Below, piece by piece: positions 33,247-45,277 of a stretch of DNA of 64,000 nucleotides; the first letter of the stretch is position 1, and every line of letters starts with the position of its first letter. The stretch comes from Agapetus fuscipes (taxonomy: Eukaryota; Arthropoda; Insecta; Trichoptera; Glossosomatidae). The position numbers and the translations under genes were made by a program. The notes under the pieces are model-generated. The model searched no databases. It worked only from the letters and a program-made list of their open reading frames with translations, and had not been told where the DNA came from. The stretch is from positions 17,112,001 through 17,176,000 of the forward strand of contig OX637344.1 of NCBI GenBank assembly GCA_951799405.1, in the 5' to 3' direction.

Positions 33247-34604
33247 AATCAATTTGAATTTTCCCAGTTAACACACAAACCATAAAAAAAACATAATATT
33301 TCTATGAGTTTTCAACTCATCTGCATCCTGTAGGGGCTGTCGATGAATGATTGTAAAAATACGGCATTTTTATACGTAATATTACTCTTATGTTGAAGGC
33401 TGGATCTCCAAGAACAGTGTCCAACTTCCTATTGAGTATGGTGACGCAATTCGATTCAGCTGACCTCAAGGATTTTTCTAAAATTAATTTTGGCCACTTG
33501 AGATGATTAAATGATCAAAGGATTACAAATATATATTACCCATCGTGAAAACTAAGGAAACCAAAACCAGGATTCATTTTTATCTTTGGTTGAACACTTT
33601 GATACTGTGACGACGTTAGAATAAATATTGATCGTGGAGACACGAGTTTCATAGCAATGTCAATAACGATAATTGGATGCCGACAAGTGGAAGAGCAAAT
33701 GAAACAATCCCGATTCAAGTTATCTACTTTGTTTTATTGACACTAACTTTTACGTTTGGCCCTGCTACAAGTATTCTTTTGCCTGCGTCCGCCAACTCTT
33801 CCGACTCAAAATTGAAGGGTTTTATCCAGAAAAATGATCACGTGATTAATTATAGGTTCAATAAAAGCAATAATAAGGACAATACTTTAAGTACAGTTTT
33901 GATTAAATTACTGTAAGATAACTATTTAAATGTAGCGTCTTCAATCCCGACCTTAATACACTTAAACTCTTTCCACAGCTCCAGAGGCATTCCACAGCCA
34001 AGAGCCAGCCATATATGACACAATCTACTTAGAAGTTAGAACCTTGCTGTTTTACATTGTTTTGGAACAAGTGTGTAATACTAGAAGGCTCAAACAACCT
34101 CAGCGTCGTTAATTATTTCTATCTTGTAATATTTCATCAAAATATACGTACTAACAAAATAATCAAGCTATCTCTGTCATTCGTATCACTACACAAATAT
34201 AAATAAATAAGATACGTTAAAAAAAAGGGATGAACAACTGAATATGTAGAAAAAGTGAGAGAAAATAGAGGCAGAGAATGGCCGATTGAAGAATAGCATC
34301 AATCAAAGTCTTTGAACTGTAAATTTACACTTGTAATCATACAATTCTTGTTATAAATGTATTGCAAACGTGATATAGTAACAGCTATTTAACAGTTTTA
34401 TAGAAGTACAGATAGTGAAATAATGTTTATTGTCATTCTCATAAAATTAAGTAATGGCACGACAGATTTATTACATACGAGCGCTCATTGCGCCATTCAC
34501 AAACATTACTAAACTAGTCATTATTTTCTTTGTTCAAGTTTTACTTACAAATTATTTTTACAGAAAAAATACATGAAGCGAGTAACCTGCTTCATGCTCA
34601 ATTA
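33247..34604. other. No feature identified
   Basis: 1.3 kb of apparently single-copy A+T-rich sequence; the frame at 33677-33916 has no recognised domain. Confidence 0.45.
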
Positions 34605-34607
34605 TCC

Positions 34608-34639
<32 letters not shown>

Positions 34640-34654
34640 TTATATATATTTATA

Positions 34655-34702
<48 letters not shown>

Positions 34703-34704
34703 TT
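34605..34704 (+). repeat. (TA)n/(TTTATATA)n microsatellite with T-run
   Basis: TA repeats with interspersed ttta are at 34609-34685, then 19 T. Confidence 0.9.
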
Positions 34705-35117
34705 AAAAGGTTGTATGCACTGATATATAGACTAAAAATATGTGAGAAGTATTTGTAAGAAGGTTCTTCATTTTGTATTTACGTGACGATGGTGAACTTC
34801 CGCCATGTTTTATAAGAAGTAAAATGCAATATACAATCTATAATAAATTTGTAAAAAAAACTACACTTTTTTACATAACAGACGAAGCGTTGTAGGAGAA
34901 CCTACACAATCCTCGAAGTTTCGTTGCCAACGTCATCAGGAGGCATCATTTCTGCAAGATAAATAGGAGGAATAAAGAGTAATTACTTAAAAATCAACAA
35001 AGTACGTCAAAATAAATAAAATTACAGTCAACTCTGCAGAGGCTTTGGCACGCCCTAGTGAAATGGCGGTAAAGATACTTTTCTTTTTAAGAAAACCACA
35101 GTATCAAAATGTGATAC

Positions 35118-35383
35118 TATCTATAATCTAAGTTGCAAAGATATATTAAAATTCAAAGATCATATCAAATGTATGCCCACAAACAAACGCGTGTAAGTTC
35201 ACTTTAACAAAAAATGCTGAATGTGTACTTACAAATTAAAATCCAAACCTTAAATGAACATAAACCCTGCAACTTTTGCCGATCATCCCTGAAACAGGGA
35301 TGCCATTGGCAAAGTGAACCATCTTTTTACAGTACAGGTGGTCAGCCTCATACCAACCTATGTATAAGTCAAGAAACTACAAT
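35118..35383 (-). mobile_element. RTE-like 3' end, TATAGAT-tail subtype
   Basis: It is complete, with a small tandem expansion at the left terminus (cctatgtataagtcaag). Confidence 0.8.
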
Positions 35384-35420
35384 AAGTACTGACATCTCTG
35401 AATAGCACTGCTTACGTATT

Positions 35421-35730
35421 TGTTCAGTAATAAAACACAGATAAAGCGTTTATTATGCTCACATTTGTCAATAGAGTTTGTCAGTATGCTCGTCCGAGTG
35501 CGCCTAGCTGTGTGAGCCTAGTCCGTCACCACCCACCGGCCGCGTCGCTAAGTGACAGCTCGAAATGTGACAGACAGACAGCTGCTCGTGTGACGATCTC
35601 CAACTGACGACCGAATTGATAACTCTGTTATTCTCGATCAGTAGTGGTCCAGACTGTCGTAGTAAAACATCCAACCATAAATGTACAAAAATAAAAAATA
35701 AAACATTTCGCACGAGTAACTGTTAAAACA
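35421..35730 (-). mobile_element. Candidate solo LTR of a different family
   Basis: On the minus strand it begins TGTTTTAACAG and ends GCATAATAAACGC...TTACTGAACA, i.e. TG...CA ends and an AATAAA signal 35 bases before the end. No target duplication is seen. It is richer in G+C than its surroundings, so a host regulatory region is an alternative. Confidence 0.35.
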
Positions 35731-36510
35731 AGATAATAATTATTATTGAATAAAAATCGAACCCACATACGTAAACTGGCATATCTCAAAAAAAAAAAAA
35801 AAAACGCAAAGTTGAAAGAGCATTTTTTAAAGTGAGTTTATTTTGATTGCAGTGAATTAAAAGTTGTGTTTTTATTTATTGAGACGTTTGAATATTAGAT
35901 TTAAGAAATAAAAAGCGTATTTTATTTCATTTATCAATGAAAGTCCTTTTGTATTTATTACTATACAAATTAAAAATACTATTTTTATTGGAGAATACGG
36001 AATAATAATGTTTTCGGTGTCTTTTAAATTCCCTGTTTGGATTTCTTCTTCTTCCTCTTCTTACCCAAGCCTTTCTCAGTCCCATCCTGAACGTAGGCCT
36101 TATTATATCTACTCCATGCTATTCTGCTTTGACTTTAGAGTACAATTTTGCAAATTTAATAAATCGAAGAAATACTTTTATAAACATATTATGTAGTATC
36201 GATGTTTAACTAAGGACGAAAGCAATTCCGAAAACTCTTTTGTAAATAAATATTCAAATTCATTTAATGATACATCACTTAGTTATTTGTTTTATTTTAT
36301 AATTTCAAGAGTGATTTTCTTGAATAATTATAATATTAAGTGCGTTTTATTCCAGATTTCAGACATTCATTTGTACAAAATACAATCAAAATGTAATTCA
36401 TGAAACAAAATCATTTATTGATTGTAGAGGCATTAACTTTGCAATCGTTCATCATTAAGGATAAAAGAAAAACAGCTTTGTTTTCGATTAAAATCATTTA
36501 GTTCTAAATC
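35731..36510. other. No feature identified
   Basis: A+T-rich; an A-run is at 35789-35804. Confidence 0.5.
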
Positions 36511-36748
36511 ATAATCTAAATCTAAGCTGCAAAGATATGTATCATTTGAGATTCATATTAAATGCATTCCCACAAGCAGACACGCATAATTTCGCGCTCA
36601 CACATGCCGCATGTGGACCTACAACATAAAAAAACCAATCTCAAATGAACATAAGCCCTGCGACTCTTGCCGACCTTCCATTGGCAAAGTGAACCAATTT
36701 TTACAGTATGGGTGGTCAACCTCATACCAACCTATCAGTCAAGGAGTT
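36511..36748 (-). mobile_element. RTE-like 3' end, AGATTT-tail subtype
   Basis: It lacks the ctgaaacaggggtga block. Otherwise it is close to 12978 and 26779. Confidence 0.8.
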
Positions 36749-37600
36749 CATTAAAGAAATTATGTTTTTTAGTTTATTTTGCCTGCTAACTGTAAAAAAA
36801 AAACGTGCGGATTTATCCAAATTGATAAAAATATATGCTCTTGCAAAAATTGTGTTTTTGCAGTTATGCCAGTGTATAGAAGTGGGAGAGTTTAAAAATT
36901 ATTATTTACTGAATACTGATTAAAACATTTTAAACTTGTAACTAGCGCCGCGACTACTAAACGTGTCTTGGTTTTTTTTGGATTATCAGTGGATTACAAA
37001 ATATATAAAACGTTGGATTAGAAATGATAAGTTTTGTGTAAAAAAACTGATAACATCAGAGTAAAATATATTTTTTAATCTTTATACGTGGTGTTGTTAA
37101 CAACGTAGTTCAGTTAATAATGTGCTAAAATGAAGTGTTGATAACAAAATTTTATGCGCAAATGTTTAAAAATGAATTTGAAAATATTTTTATTTTAAAT
37201 TTGTGTGTGTGTTTTTTACAATGTTTTTAGTAATTCAGTGTAGGTTTTGTAAAATTTATAAATTACGGTTTTTAGTTTTTTTTTTTGGAATTTATTCTAG
37301 ATTTTCTACTTAATAATACTTTAAATAATTAAAATGTCATATTTTTAAGCATTGACATGACAAAACTGAAATTAAAATACTACATAGGTTATTTCACAAA
37401 TCGAGTAGGTATCTATTTATTTCAAAAATGGATTCAGAACGCTTTTGCACGGATGGTCAAAATTTGAATATTACTCGGCGGGCACGTTAACTAACCGGGA
37501 TCCTTAGCAACCAAATAAGAAAATATATTTTGCCCCAGCGACCCGAATTTGACGTCACAAGATTTTTTTAATGTTTTGAAATGTGCAAACCTCATTCATT
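36749..37600. other. No feature identified
   Basis: A+T-rich, no recognised repeat. Confidence 0.5.
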
Positions 37601-37731
37601 AGTTCCTTGGCTAAAAGGTTGGTATGAGGCTGACCTCCGCAAAAAAAATATTTACTTTTCATGTCATTTGTCTTTCAAATAAAAGCAGCAAGATTTGCAG
37701 GTCTTATGTTCATTTGAGATTTTGGTTATAT
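37601..37731 (+). mobile_element. RTE-like 3' end, proximal half, diverged
   Basis: It starts ccttggctaaaaggttgg and ends ttcatttgagattttgg. The tail half is missing and SINE-B sequence follows 30 bases later. Confidence 0.65.
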
Positions 37732-37762
37732 TTTACTTACACTTGCAATTTTTGTAAACCCG

Positions 37763-37922
37763 AAATAAAAACGCAACGCAACTAAGCTACACATATCTAT
37801 AGTGTAACTTCTTGCCTGTGTTATGCCTGAATGGCGGCCACATGGGCCGCATGTGGCGATTCGGGACCTATTTATTTTTACGGGTAAGGGGGCCGGCCGT
37901 ACACCAACCACTTTCAGTAAAA
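37763..37922 (-). mobile_element. SINE-B, 3' half
   Basis: It runs from the 3' end (acacatatctatagtg) to accaaccactttcag. It has a duplicated ggccgcatgtgg segment near 37837. Confidence 0.7.
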
Positions 37923-38275
37923 TTTGAACACATCTGTATAACGTAGATTAATTTTCCAGATAGATTATACAACTCATCTTTTATTCTTAATTTCTTTAAA
38001 ATAATAACATTAATTTAGGTGGTTATTTTTTTAAAATATGAATAAAATAAAACGCAGGACAAAGTACAGTACCTACTTATACACATTTTTATTATTATTA
38101 TTTATTATTATTAATATTATTTTTTACACATAAAATAATTTTAGCCTAGTTACAGGTAAATAATATCCTCACGTAGGCAATTATTATTTAAAATGCTTTA
38201 GCGTTGCATTGCTAGAATTAGTATAGATAAGAAAAATACCGGTAAACAACCAGCATCTACTTATATAGTCCACAC

Positions 38276-38390
38276 ATCGCCACCTTAAAGGTAAAACTAA
38301 ATAAGTGCTGCAACACTGATTCTAGAAATCGTGGGTAAAGCATTTCATTGGGTGTTACTTCTCATAGTAAATAAACTATAAATGATAAAG
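38276..38390 (+). repeat. MITE M6, left part, cut by an RTE-like LINE
   Basis: It runs from gccaccttaaaggtaaaac to ctcatagtaaataaac; the LINE remnant begins at once. Confidence 0.6.
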
Positions 38391-38829
38391 AAGGTTATGA
38401 CTCTGGAGGAAATGAAAGAAGTATGCAAGGATAGAAAGAAATGGCGGTTGATCTGTGATGTTGGCGGCTAGGGTTTGTTAAAGTGAAATTGGTTTTATGA
38501 TTTAGTTTTTTATGTCCATGTATATATTGTTATTTATTGATTTAAAAAAATGTAATTTGTCATGTATGTTCCTTGACTTATAGGTTGTTATGCGGCTGAC
38601 CACCCATAATATAAAAAATTGGTTCACTTTGCCAATGTCACCCCTGTTTCAGGGAAGGACGGCAAGAGTTGCAGGGCTTATGTTCATTTGAGATTGGGTT
38701 TTTATATTGTAGGTCCACATGCGGCATGACGTGTCAGCGCGAAATTATACATATCTGCTTGTGGGAATGCATTTAATATAAATCTTAAATGATATATATC
38801 TTTGCAGCTTAGATTAGATAAGATTAGAT
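38391..38829 (+). mobile_element. RTE-like LINE 3' end, young copy
   Basis: The coding end VMTLEEMKEVCKDRKKWRLICDVGG is intact to the stop at 38469. The UTR and 3' unit are almost the same as 57225-57660. The tail is three imperfect GATTA units. Confidence 0.85.
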
Positions 38830-38845
38830 GCTATAATAATAATAA

Positions 38846-39278
38846 TCTATAATCTAAGTTGCAAGGATATATTCATTTAAAGCTCTCAGATGTATGCCCA
38901 CAAACCAACAAGTGTAGTTCGCGCTTACAAATGCTGAATGTGTACTTACAAATAAAATCCAAACCTCAAATGAACATAAGCCCCACAACTTTTGCCGACC
39001 TTCCCTGAAACAGGGGTGACATTGGCAAAGTGAACCATTTTTTACAGTATGGGTGGTCAGCCTCATACCAACCTATAAGTCAAGGAATATGAATAATAAA
39101 TTACATTTAAATATAAAAAAGAACAAAACCTTACAAAGAAATCTATACAAAAAAAGTCAAAAATTTCCTATGCAAAAAATGTAGCTAATGAATACACCAA
39201 CATTAGAAATCAACATTGCAGATTAGCCGCCACTTCTTCCTGTCCTTGCATACTTCTTTCATTTCATCCAGAGTCATG
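38846..39278 (-). mobile_element. RTE-like LINE 3' end, tail-to-tail with the preceding copy
   Basis: On the minus strand it carries codons MTLDEMKEVCKDRKKWRLICNVDF, then a UTR and a TATAGAT tail. It is almost identical to 7665-8110, so both came from one subfamily. The 5' truncation at 39278 abuts the MITE family described at 39274. Confidence 0.85.
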
Positions 39279-39665
39279 CTGATCCACTAATTTGAGAAAT
39301 CATATATTTAACATTTTATCAGGGTAACTTTGCACAGTAAGTGAACCAATTATGAAGTATTATGAGCTAGGAGATTGTGAAAGAATGGGATATTATACAA
39401 AGCGCCCGTAAAATAAGAAAATGCATGTAATAGGTGATGGATATGAATGAATTGGAAGAGGTATGTAAGGATAGGAAGAAATGGAGGCAGAGGCTCTGGC
39501 CACCCCTAGCGGAATGACGACCGAGTAACAGTTATAGTTACATTCACTCATGAAAAACTCGACTCTCACACTTTAGTAGTGTTTTCTCTCGTAGAAAAAA
39601 ATGCATTTATTTAAGAAACCAATGTTAGCTTGATACTTATTCAGTTTTAACTTTAAGGTATCGAT
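39274..39665 (+). repeat. MITE M6, split by an RTE-like relative
   Basis: The left piece is 39279-39349 and the right piece 39546-39665, ending cttattcagttttaac and ctttaaggtatcgata. Confidence 0.6.
39350..39545 (+). mobile_element. RTE-like LINE relative with GTTATA-type tail, inserted in a MITE
   Basis: The decayed coding end aligns with ANEWDIIQSAR...EELEEVCKDRKKW; the UTR is ctctggccacccctagcgg. It ends near aacagttatagttac. It divides a MITE at 39274-39665. Confidence 0.65.
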
Positions 39666-39667
39666 AT

Positions 39668-39890
39668 ATTCATTGACTTATAGGTTAGTATGAGGCTGAC
39701 CACCCATACTGTAAAAAATGGTTCACTTTGCCAATGTCACCCCTGTGTCAGGGACGGCAAAAGTTGTAAGTAGACATTCAGCATTTGTAAGCGATAACTA
39801 CACGTTTTTGTTTGTGGGCATGCATTTGAGAACTGTAAATGAATATATCCTTGCAACTTAGATTATAGATTATTATTATAGATATTAAAA
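39668..39890 (+). mobile_element. RTE-like 3' end, TATAGAT-tail subtype, internally deleted
   Basis: The segment between acggcaaaagttgt and aagtagacattcag is lost (about 40 bases). The tail is attatagattattattatagat. Confidence 0.8.
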
Positions 39891-40230
39891 TCATACAGTA
39901 ACTTGTAGTTTTAATGCTGATTAGTGTTTCTTAGCATTAGTCATTTTTATAGTTTTCTATTAAAATCGCGACATTCAGTATGACGTGCTTATAGAAAAAT
40001 TACGTAGGCTGTTTACTGTAATCATATTGCATAATATTTATCTATGTTTTCCTTAGAATGCTCACTTTTTATTTCAATGCGGTATTTTAGTGCAGTAAGT
40101 TTTTTTTAGTCATTTATAACGTTCTTCCTTATGATCCAAAAACAATAGACAAAAACCATCATTTAAAATATTAAAATCATTTTCCAGAATCTCCAGAAAG
40201 TCCTTAACAGAATTAAGCAATCAAATTTGA

Positions 40231-41480
40231 TGTGTCAATCAAATATTGATTGAAGGTTTGTGCAAAAGACCCTAGCTATATCTTACTAACAATATTTAAG
40301 AAATTTTAATACATCTTAAGTTTAACTTTCTTGCTATAGGCGAAGGCTAGAAAGAAAGTATTGATTTGGTGGGAATTTTTTTTTTCGAGGTTTTCACGGA
40401 AATGAGTTGTTCTGGTGCAGGGCATGCCAAAAAACACTATCTTGCTAAAACGTCCGTCTGTATGTATGTGTGTCACTTTCTAAAGTATTAGACCTAGAGA
40501 TACCAAATTTTGGCTACTTCAATTTTTTGGACCTGTATTAAGTATAAATAACATGGCATTACACCAACTTGAAAATTCAAGATGGCTGCCATACAAAAAA
40601 ACATAAAATTGCACTTTTCTCAAAAACGGCCACAAGATTATTTTTTTTAATTTTCAGAGTTGCCATCAATTATTTTTTAACTTAATAAATTAGTTATGGC
40701 AACACTCTTGCTAATCTGTGTCTATGGGTTGCCATATGAAAAAAACAAACAATTGTGGTTTTCTCGAAAGTTAAAGGGTTAAAAAAAATATAATGTTCTA
40801 CAATATTATAGACAACATAAATTATTACAAAACAAAAAAATTTTTTTGAAAAAAATATTATAAAGCACCGTTTACGCGACCTGGAATTTTAAATCTAAAA
40901 TATTACAAAAACCCATTAAAATGTAAGATATTTAAATTTGTTTTAGATTTGATAGAATGAAAAACTTTATCACCTCAATTCATCATCAAAGATGTTTTAC
41001 TTTTTTGAAAATTCAAGATGGCGTCCGAAGAGCTGAAAATTTTAAATGCGATTTTCTCAAAAACGGCCTCATCGATTTTTCTTAAATTTTCTGTGAATCC
41101 ATTTATAAAATAGAGCTATCTTACAATAATAATCATTGCTTCATCACAATCTCGGTTTAGAGAGTTGCCATACAAAAGAAGAAAAAAGTGAAAAATCTCG
41201 GCAGTAGAGGGTTAATAAAATAATAGTATACTGCAAATGTAAGACAATAATAATAACTTATATATTGCCATCATTATTTCTTCCAAAAAGTGAATCAGAA
41301 GTATAGCCACCATACGAAGTGAAAATTTTCCATACATAATGTATTTGTAATTTTCTTGGTACTCAAAGGTTAAAATTAGATAAAAGGCTGCGATTCTTAA
41401 AATTTTATAAATACCAATAATAATCAGTCGTTACTTTTTCAAAATATAGCTAAACAGTTTACCCACTCTACAAAGTCCTA
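40231..41480 (+). other. A+T-rich 1.2-kb region with internal quasi-repeats
   Basis: The phrase attcaagatggc...tctcaaaaacggcc occurs at about 40575 and 41012. The phrase gttgccata...gggttaa occurs at about 40728, 41160 and, weakly, 41298. Spacing between the first two is about 435 bp. A phrase gtctgtatgtatgtgtgtc is at 40457-40475. No coding sequence. Confidence 0.4.
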
Positions 41481-41504
41481 GTTTGCATACGAAAGGGTTC
41501 AATG

Positions 41505-41766
41505 ACCATCTATAATAATCTAGAATCTAATTTGCAAATAAATATTAACATTCCAAACTCATATTTAATGCATGCCCACAAACAGACAAGCGTAAGTTCG
41601 CGCTTACAAATGCTGAATGTGTACTTACAAATTAAAACCAAATCTCAAATGAACATAAAACCTGCAACTCTTGCCGACCTCCCTTGAAACAGGGGTGACA
41701 TTGACAAAGTGTATTATTATTTACACTATGGGTGGTCAGATTTATACCAACCGATAAGTCAAAGAT
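41505..41766 (-). mobile_element. RTE-like 3' end, TATAGAT-tail subtype
   Basis: It is complete but diverged (ttgacaaagtgtattattat). Confidence 0.8.
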
Positions 41767-41799
41767 ATTTACTGTGTAATTGGCGTTTTTTCCAGAGAA

Positions 41800-41880
41800 G
41801 ACCAACCTCGCAGAGGGCTCTTGAGGTGTGATTCACACATTACGACGCTCACCAAATAAATCATCCAAATATGTATATTT
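41800..41880 (+). mobile_element. L2-like LINE 3' tail / SINE-A chimera remnant
   Basis: The segment agaccaacctcgcagagggc then ctcaccaaataaatcatcc matches the chimeric end of the SINE-A copy at 10751. Confidence 0.6.
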
Positions 41881-42397
41881 ATTTAAGTATTTATATGGCT
41901 ATTTCCATATTGTACGAGTATGCAGGTACACAACGCGGTGGAGTAAAATTGAATTATTATTGGTGTATTATATATTTTTTGAAACGGCATAAGCTGGTAG
42001 ATGATTCTAGCTTTGCATACGTCATACAGTGGGTTAATTTATGCAAGAAAGTCGAGTGCAGATTCTGTGCAATTTATTTGTTAATTCTTCGAACTAAGGT
42101 AATAATATTTACGTGAATTTTGCATAACCTGAACGATTTATTTTCCCTAATGCCTCCTAGGTATTGTGTGTGTCAGAAAAGCTAATGACCGTTACAAATG
42201 TGGAAACACAAGAAATATTTAACAGCTATTAGCATAGTGTCGTCAGTTGGTAGGAAACGTATTAAAATGTTCATATTGTTAGCAGGTACCCACATATGAA
42301 CTAAACATATTTAAAATTTGTAATTCTAATTTTTAGTACATCGAGTAGAACAACTCACGTTTACACTCGACTCTATAGCGTTGTTTAAGAAAAAATA
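41881..42397. other. No feature identified
   Basis: No recognised repeat or coding signal. Confidence 0.45.
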
Positions 42398-42775
42398 TAT
42401 AATGGCGGTTGATCTGTAATGTTGGCGGCTAGGGTTTGTTAAATTGTAATTTATTTTCTGTTTAGTTTTGATGATATCTATTATTATTTACTGCTTGATA
42501 AAATGTAATTTGTCGTGTATGTTACTTGACTTATAGGCTTGTATGCGGCTTACCACCCATGCTGTAAAAATTGTTCACTTTGCCAATGTCACCCCTGTTT
42601 CAGGGAAGGACGGCAAGAGTTGCAAGGTGTATGTCCATTTGAGATTTGGTTTTTATGTTGTGGGTTCACATGAGGCATGTGCAAGCGCGAACTTGTACGT
42701 GTCTGGTTGTGGGAATGCATGTAATGTGAATATCCAATGTAACATATCTTTGCAACTTAGATTAGATTAGATTAG
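42398..42775 (+). mobile_element. RTE-like LINE 3' end with last codons and UTR
   Basis: The last codons (WRLICNVGG) are at 42401-42428, then UTR and a well-conserved unit. The tail is three GATTA units. Confidence 0.8.
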
Positions 42776-43005
42776 ACTTATAGAGTTATAGGTCATTATG
42801 AGGTCGACCATAAATACTGTAAAAAATGGCTTACTGTGCCAATTATAAATGTTAACTCTGTTTCACAGAACAAGTACAAAAGTTGCAGTTTAAAAGATGG
42901 GTTTTTAATTTAAGACATGCAGTATGCGTAAGGTCGAAACTGCACGTGTCCGGACATGCATTTAATATGAATCCTAAATGTAAATATACATTTGCCGTAT
43001 ATATT
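42776..43005 (+). mobile_element. RTE-like 3' end, oldest-looking copy
   Basis: It starts within a few bases of the preceding copy's tail (gacttatagagttataggtca). Many substitutions; the tail is not recognisable. Confidence 0.6.
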
Positions 43006-43271
43006 AAATATATTTTTAATAGATTAACGTTGACGTAGTATTTTTTTTGGCAAGAGTTTTAACGGCTAATCGAAAATCGTTTGAATTGATAGATTAAATA
43101 TCAATTAGATTGAATTATGTTTTATCAGGGATTACAAGAAGCGTCTTTATCCGAAAATGCTTAATGGCAGATTAGGAACATTTTCAGCTAATTCTAGAGT
43201 TACGGTTAAACATTCAAAATATATTACGGACGGTTGTGGATTCGATTTCTGGTGCTAAAGGAGACACCCTG

Positions 43272-43623
43272 AAGCGTTTATCTGCTAAATTCCTTACACT
43301 TTGGATATCCATACAAGTCGAGAGCGCTAGCGCTTGCGAAAGAACTCCATAGATAAAAAACATCACTGTACATCTTATTTTTGGACACGAATCGCCAACT
43401 CGTTGCCTTAGAGCCCGTTCCCATTTGTCGGGTGTCGGATCCGTATATTAATCGGAGGTTCCAGTGGCAGAACATGATGTATGGAGCTATTCACACTTGT
43501 CGGAAACCGATTTTGTCCGAAATGTTCTGCAACTGGAACCTCCGATGAATATACGGATCCGACACCCGACAAATGGGAACGGGCTCTTACGGTCGTAAGG
43601 AATTTAGCAGAATAGCGCTTCTA
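43272..43623. repeat. MITE M4 with internal inverted repeat
   Basis: The termini ctgctaaattccttac (43281-43296) and gtaaggaatttagcag are inverted. Inside, gagcccgttcccatttg to ggaggttcc (43410-43462) and its inverse (43527-43589) form a strong second hairpin. Confidence 0.75.
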
Positions 43624-43782
43624 GATGTTTATTGAAATCATCCTTGATCGTCACACAACAAGAATGTCTCCTGAAGGCGTTGGCAACGAAACGTCGAGAA
43701 TACGCGCCGGTTCGTCAATTATCCGGAAAGTTTCATGTTTAAGTACCTACATCAAATTATTATTATTCCATTTGTTATTTAA

Positions 43783-43862
43783 GAGGCCGGTTACAAAAAA
43801 TTGACCGTTGTTTTTAAAAATATGTTTTTAAAAACAACGGACAATTTTTTGTAACCGGTCTC
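43783..43862. repeat. Compact hairpin, arms about 38 bp
   Basis: gaggccggttacaaaaaatt and its complement aattttttgtaaccggtctc flank a nearly perfect stem with a 4-base loop at tatg (43821-43824). Confidence 0.8.
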
Positions 43863-43939
43863 TATTTTGAACAGTCGAAACTTTTAGGGTGAAGAAAAAA
43901 AATGCATAAAAAAAATAGACATTTGTTATCATCTATAAA

Positions 43940-44300
43940 AACATGCTTCACATGAGTGTTTTGTGGAAGCTTTCCAAGACTATTGGATGTGTTTTCTGTG
44001 TGGTGGTCCACTGCTCGATTCTTCGGAGATGAGTTCCTGCGGAGCCGCCGGCTGGGAAGGAGGCGTGATGAGGGTGAGGAGGGAGACCAGGAGTCACTCG
44101 CTGACAGCGCCAGGAAGCGGCATCATCTACCTCAATAGCCATCGGAGAAAGTAAGTCAATCGCGTCAGAGTCCAACGCATACCATTGCAAATCAAAAATA
44201 CGTCGGAGGAAGTAGTAGGTGAAGACCAAGATTATGTTGGAGCCATCATATGAGTAGATTTGGAAAGAAAACAAAATGGTGGCTTGAATGTGTCCAAGTT
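43940..44300 (-). other. Unresolved G+C-richer segment with open minus-strand frame
   Basis: The minus-strand frame at 44274-43948 contains LLSPMAIEVDD and GLPPHPHHASFPAGGSAG, with no recognised domain. Plus-strand frames are also open. It resembles 24223-24790 in composition, but I see no alignment. Confidence 0.2.
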
Positions 44301-44318
44301 GTTGTCAAAGAGTGATAT

Positions 44319-44750
44319 TGTTATGTTTTTACTGGGTTCTCTTTTAATTAAACCGCAATTGTTTATTTTAACAAAATTTATTGTACACAATTTGGTTCAC
44401 AAATTATAACAATTGATTTCCAACTCTGGCTTTCGAACTTCACGGCTCAATGTTTTATCGACATTCTCTGGCTGCTGCCCTATTTCAGTCCTCTTATATA
44501 GGTGCAGCAGAGATATTTCTTGCATATATCCCAGATCATTCTTCGATCTCTCACTCACACCATAACGTCATTCTATGCACTACCACCATCATGGACGACT
44601 CTCAGATGGTTCTACCCACACTATCGTACATGTATAGGTGCGCGTAGGTACTTTTATTTCGTAGTTCGTAACACTATCACCATCATACTAGTGCCAGACT
44701 GTTCTATGTATGCATGTACAGTCGCACGTAGGTACTCCAAGTTCGTAACA
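44319..44750 (-). mobile_element. Solo LTR, gypsy-like family, with ATAT target duplication
   Basis: 432 bp bounded by TGTTATG and CGTAACA, flanked by ATAT at 44315-44318 and 44751-44754. On the minus strand a TATATAAG-type promoter box is near 44500, followed by aataaatt-like signals towards 44370. Confidence 0.75.
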
Positions 44751-44756
44751 ATATAT

Positions 44757-45277
44757 TAGAGTAATGGTGAGTGTCTCTAATTCATTGCTCACAAGGTTTC
44801 AGCAGGTTAGACTGCAGTCTATCGTTAATGCTGCAGCCAAATTACTCTTGGGGGGACGGAAAACTGACCATGTCTCTCCTCTGTTGCAGCGCCTTCATTG
44901 GCTGCGCATCCCAGAGAGGAATGAGTATAAATTATGTGTCTCGGTTTTTAATGCTCTCAAAGGAGTTGCCCCATCCTACTTGTGTGAATTGTGCAGAGTC
45001 AACCAAATAGATGGCTGACGACGCACTCTTCGTTCTGCACTGGGTAACGCCGTAAACAGGCTTCAACTGCAAATTCGGCGTTACAGAGCGGGTTTCGGGG
45101 ACAAGGTTCAGCTGGTCCGTCGTTCTGGAACAGTCTACCTCTAAGGTTGAGAACAGAGACCAGTGTTGGCAGTTTCAGGAGACACATTGGACTAATAGAA
45201 GCTTCAACAAATAAAATCGTCCATGGGGTGGCTAATGTGTAAAATTGTGGTGGCTAAAATTGTCCAATTATTATTAT
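44757..45277 (+). mobile_element. L2/Crack-like LINE, C-terminal fragment with (ATT)n tail
   Basis: The frame at 44764-45018 reads RLQSIVNAAAKLLLGG and LHWLRIPERNEYKLCV, then a stop in place of the usual basic residue. Recognisable sequence continues beyond in the same family order (TLRSALGNAVNRLQL, then a shifted FGDKVQLV). The tail is ATT repeats at 45266-45277. It lies between two solo LTRs of one family (44319-44750 and 45278-45587). Confidence 0.75.

Noticed and set aside
43948..44274. Gene on the minus strand
   Set aside because: Open frames exist on both strands, with no domain, splice context or conserved motif.
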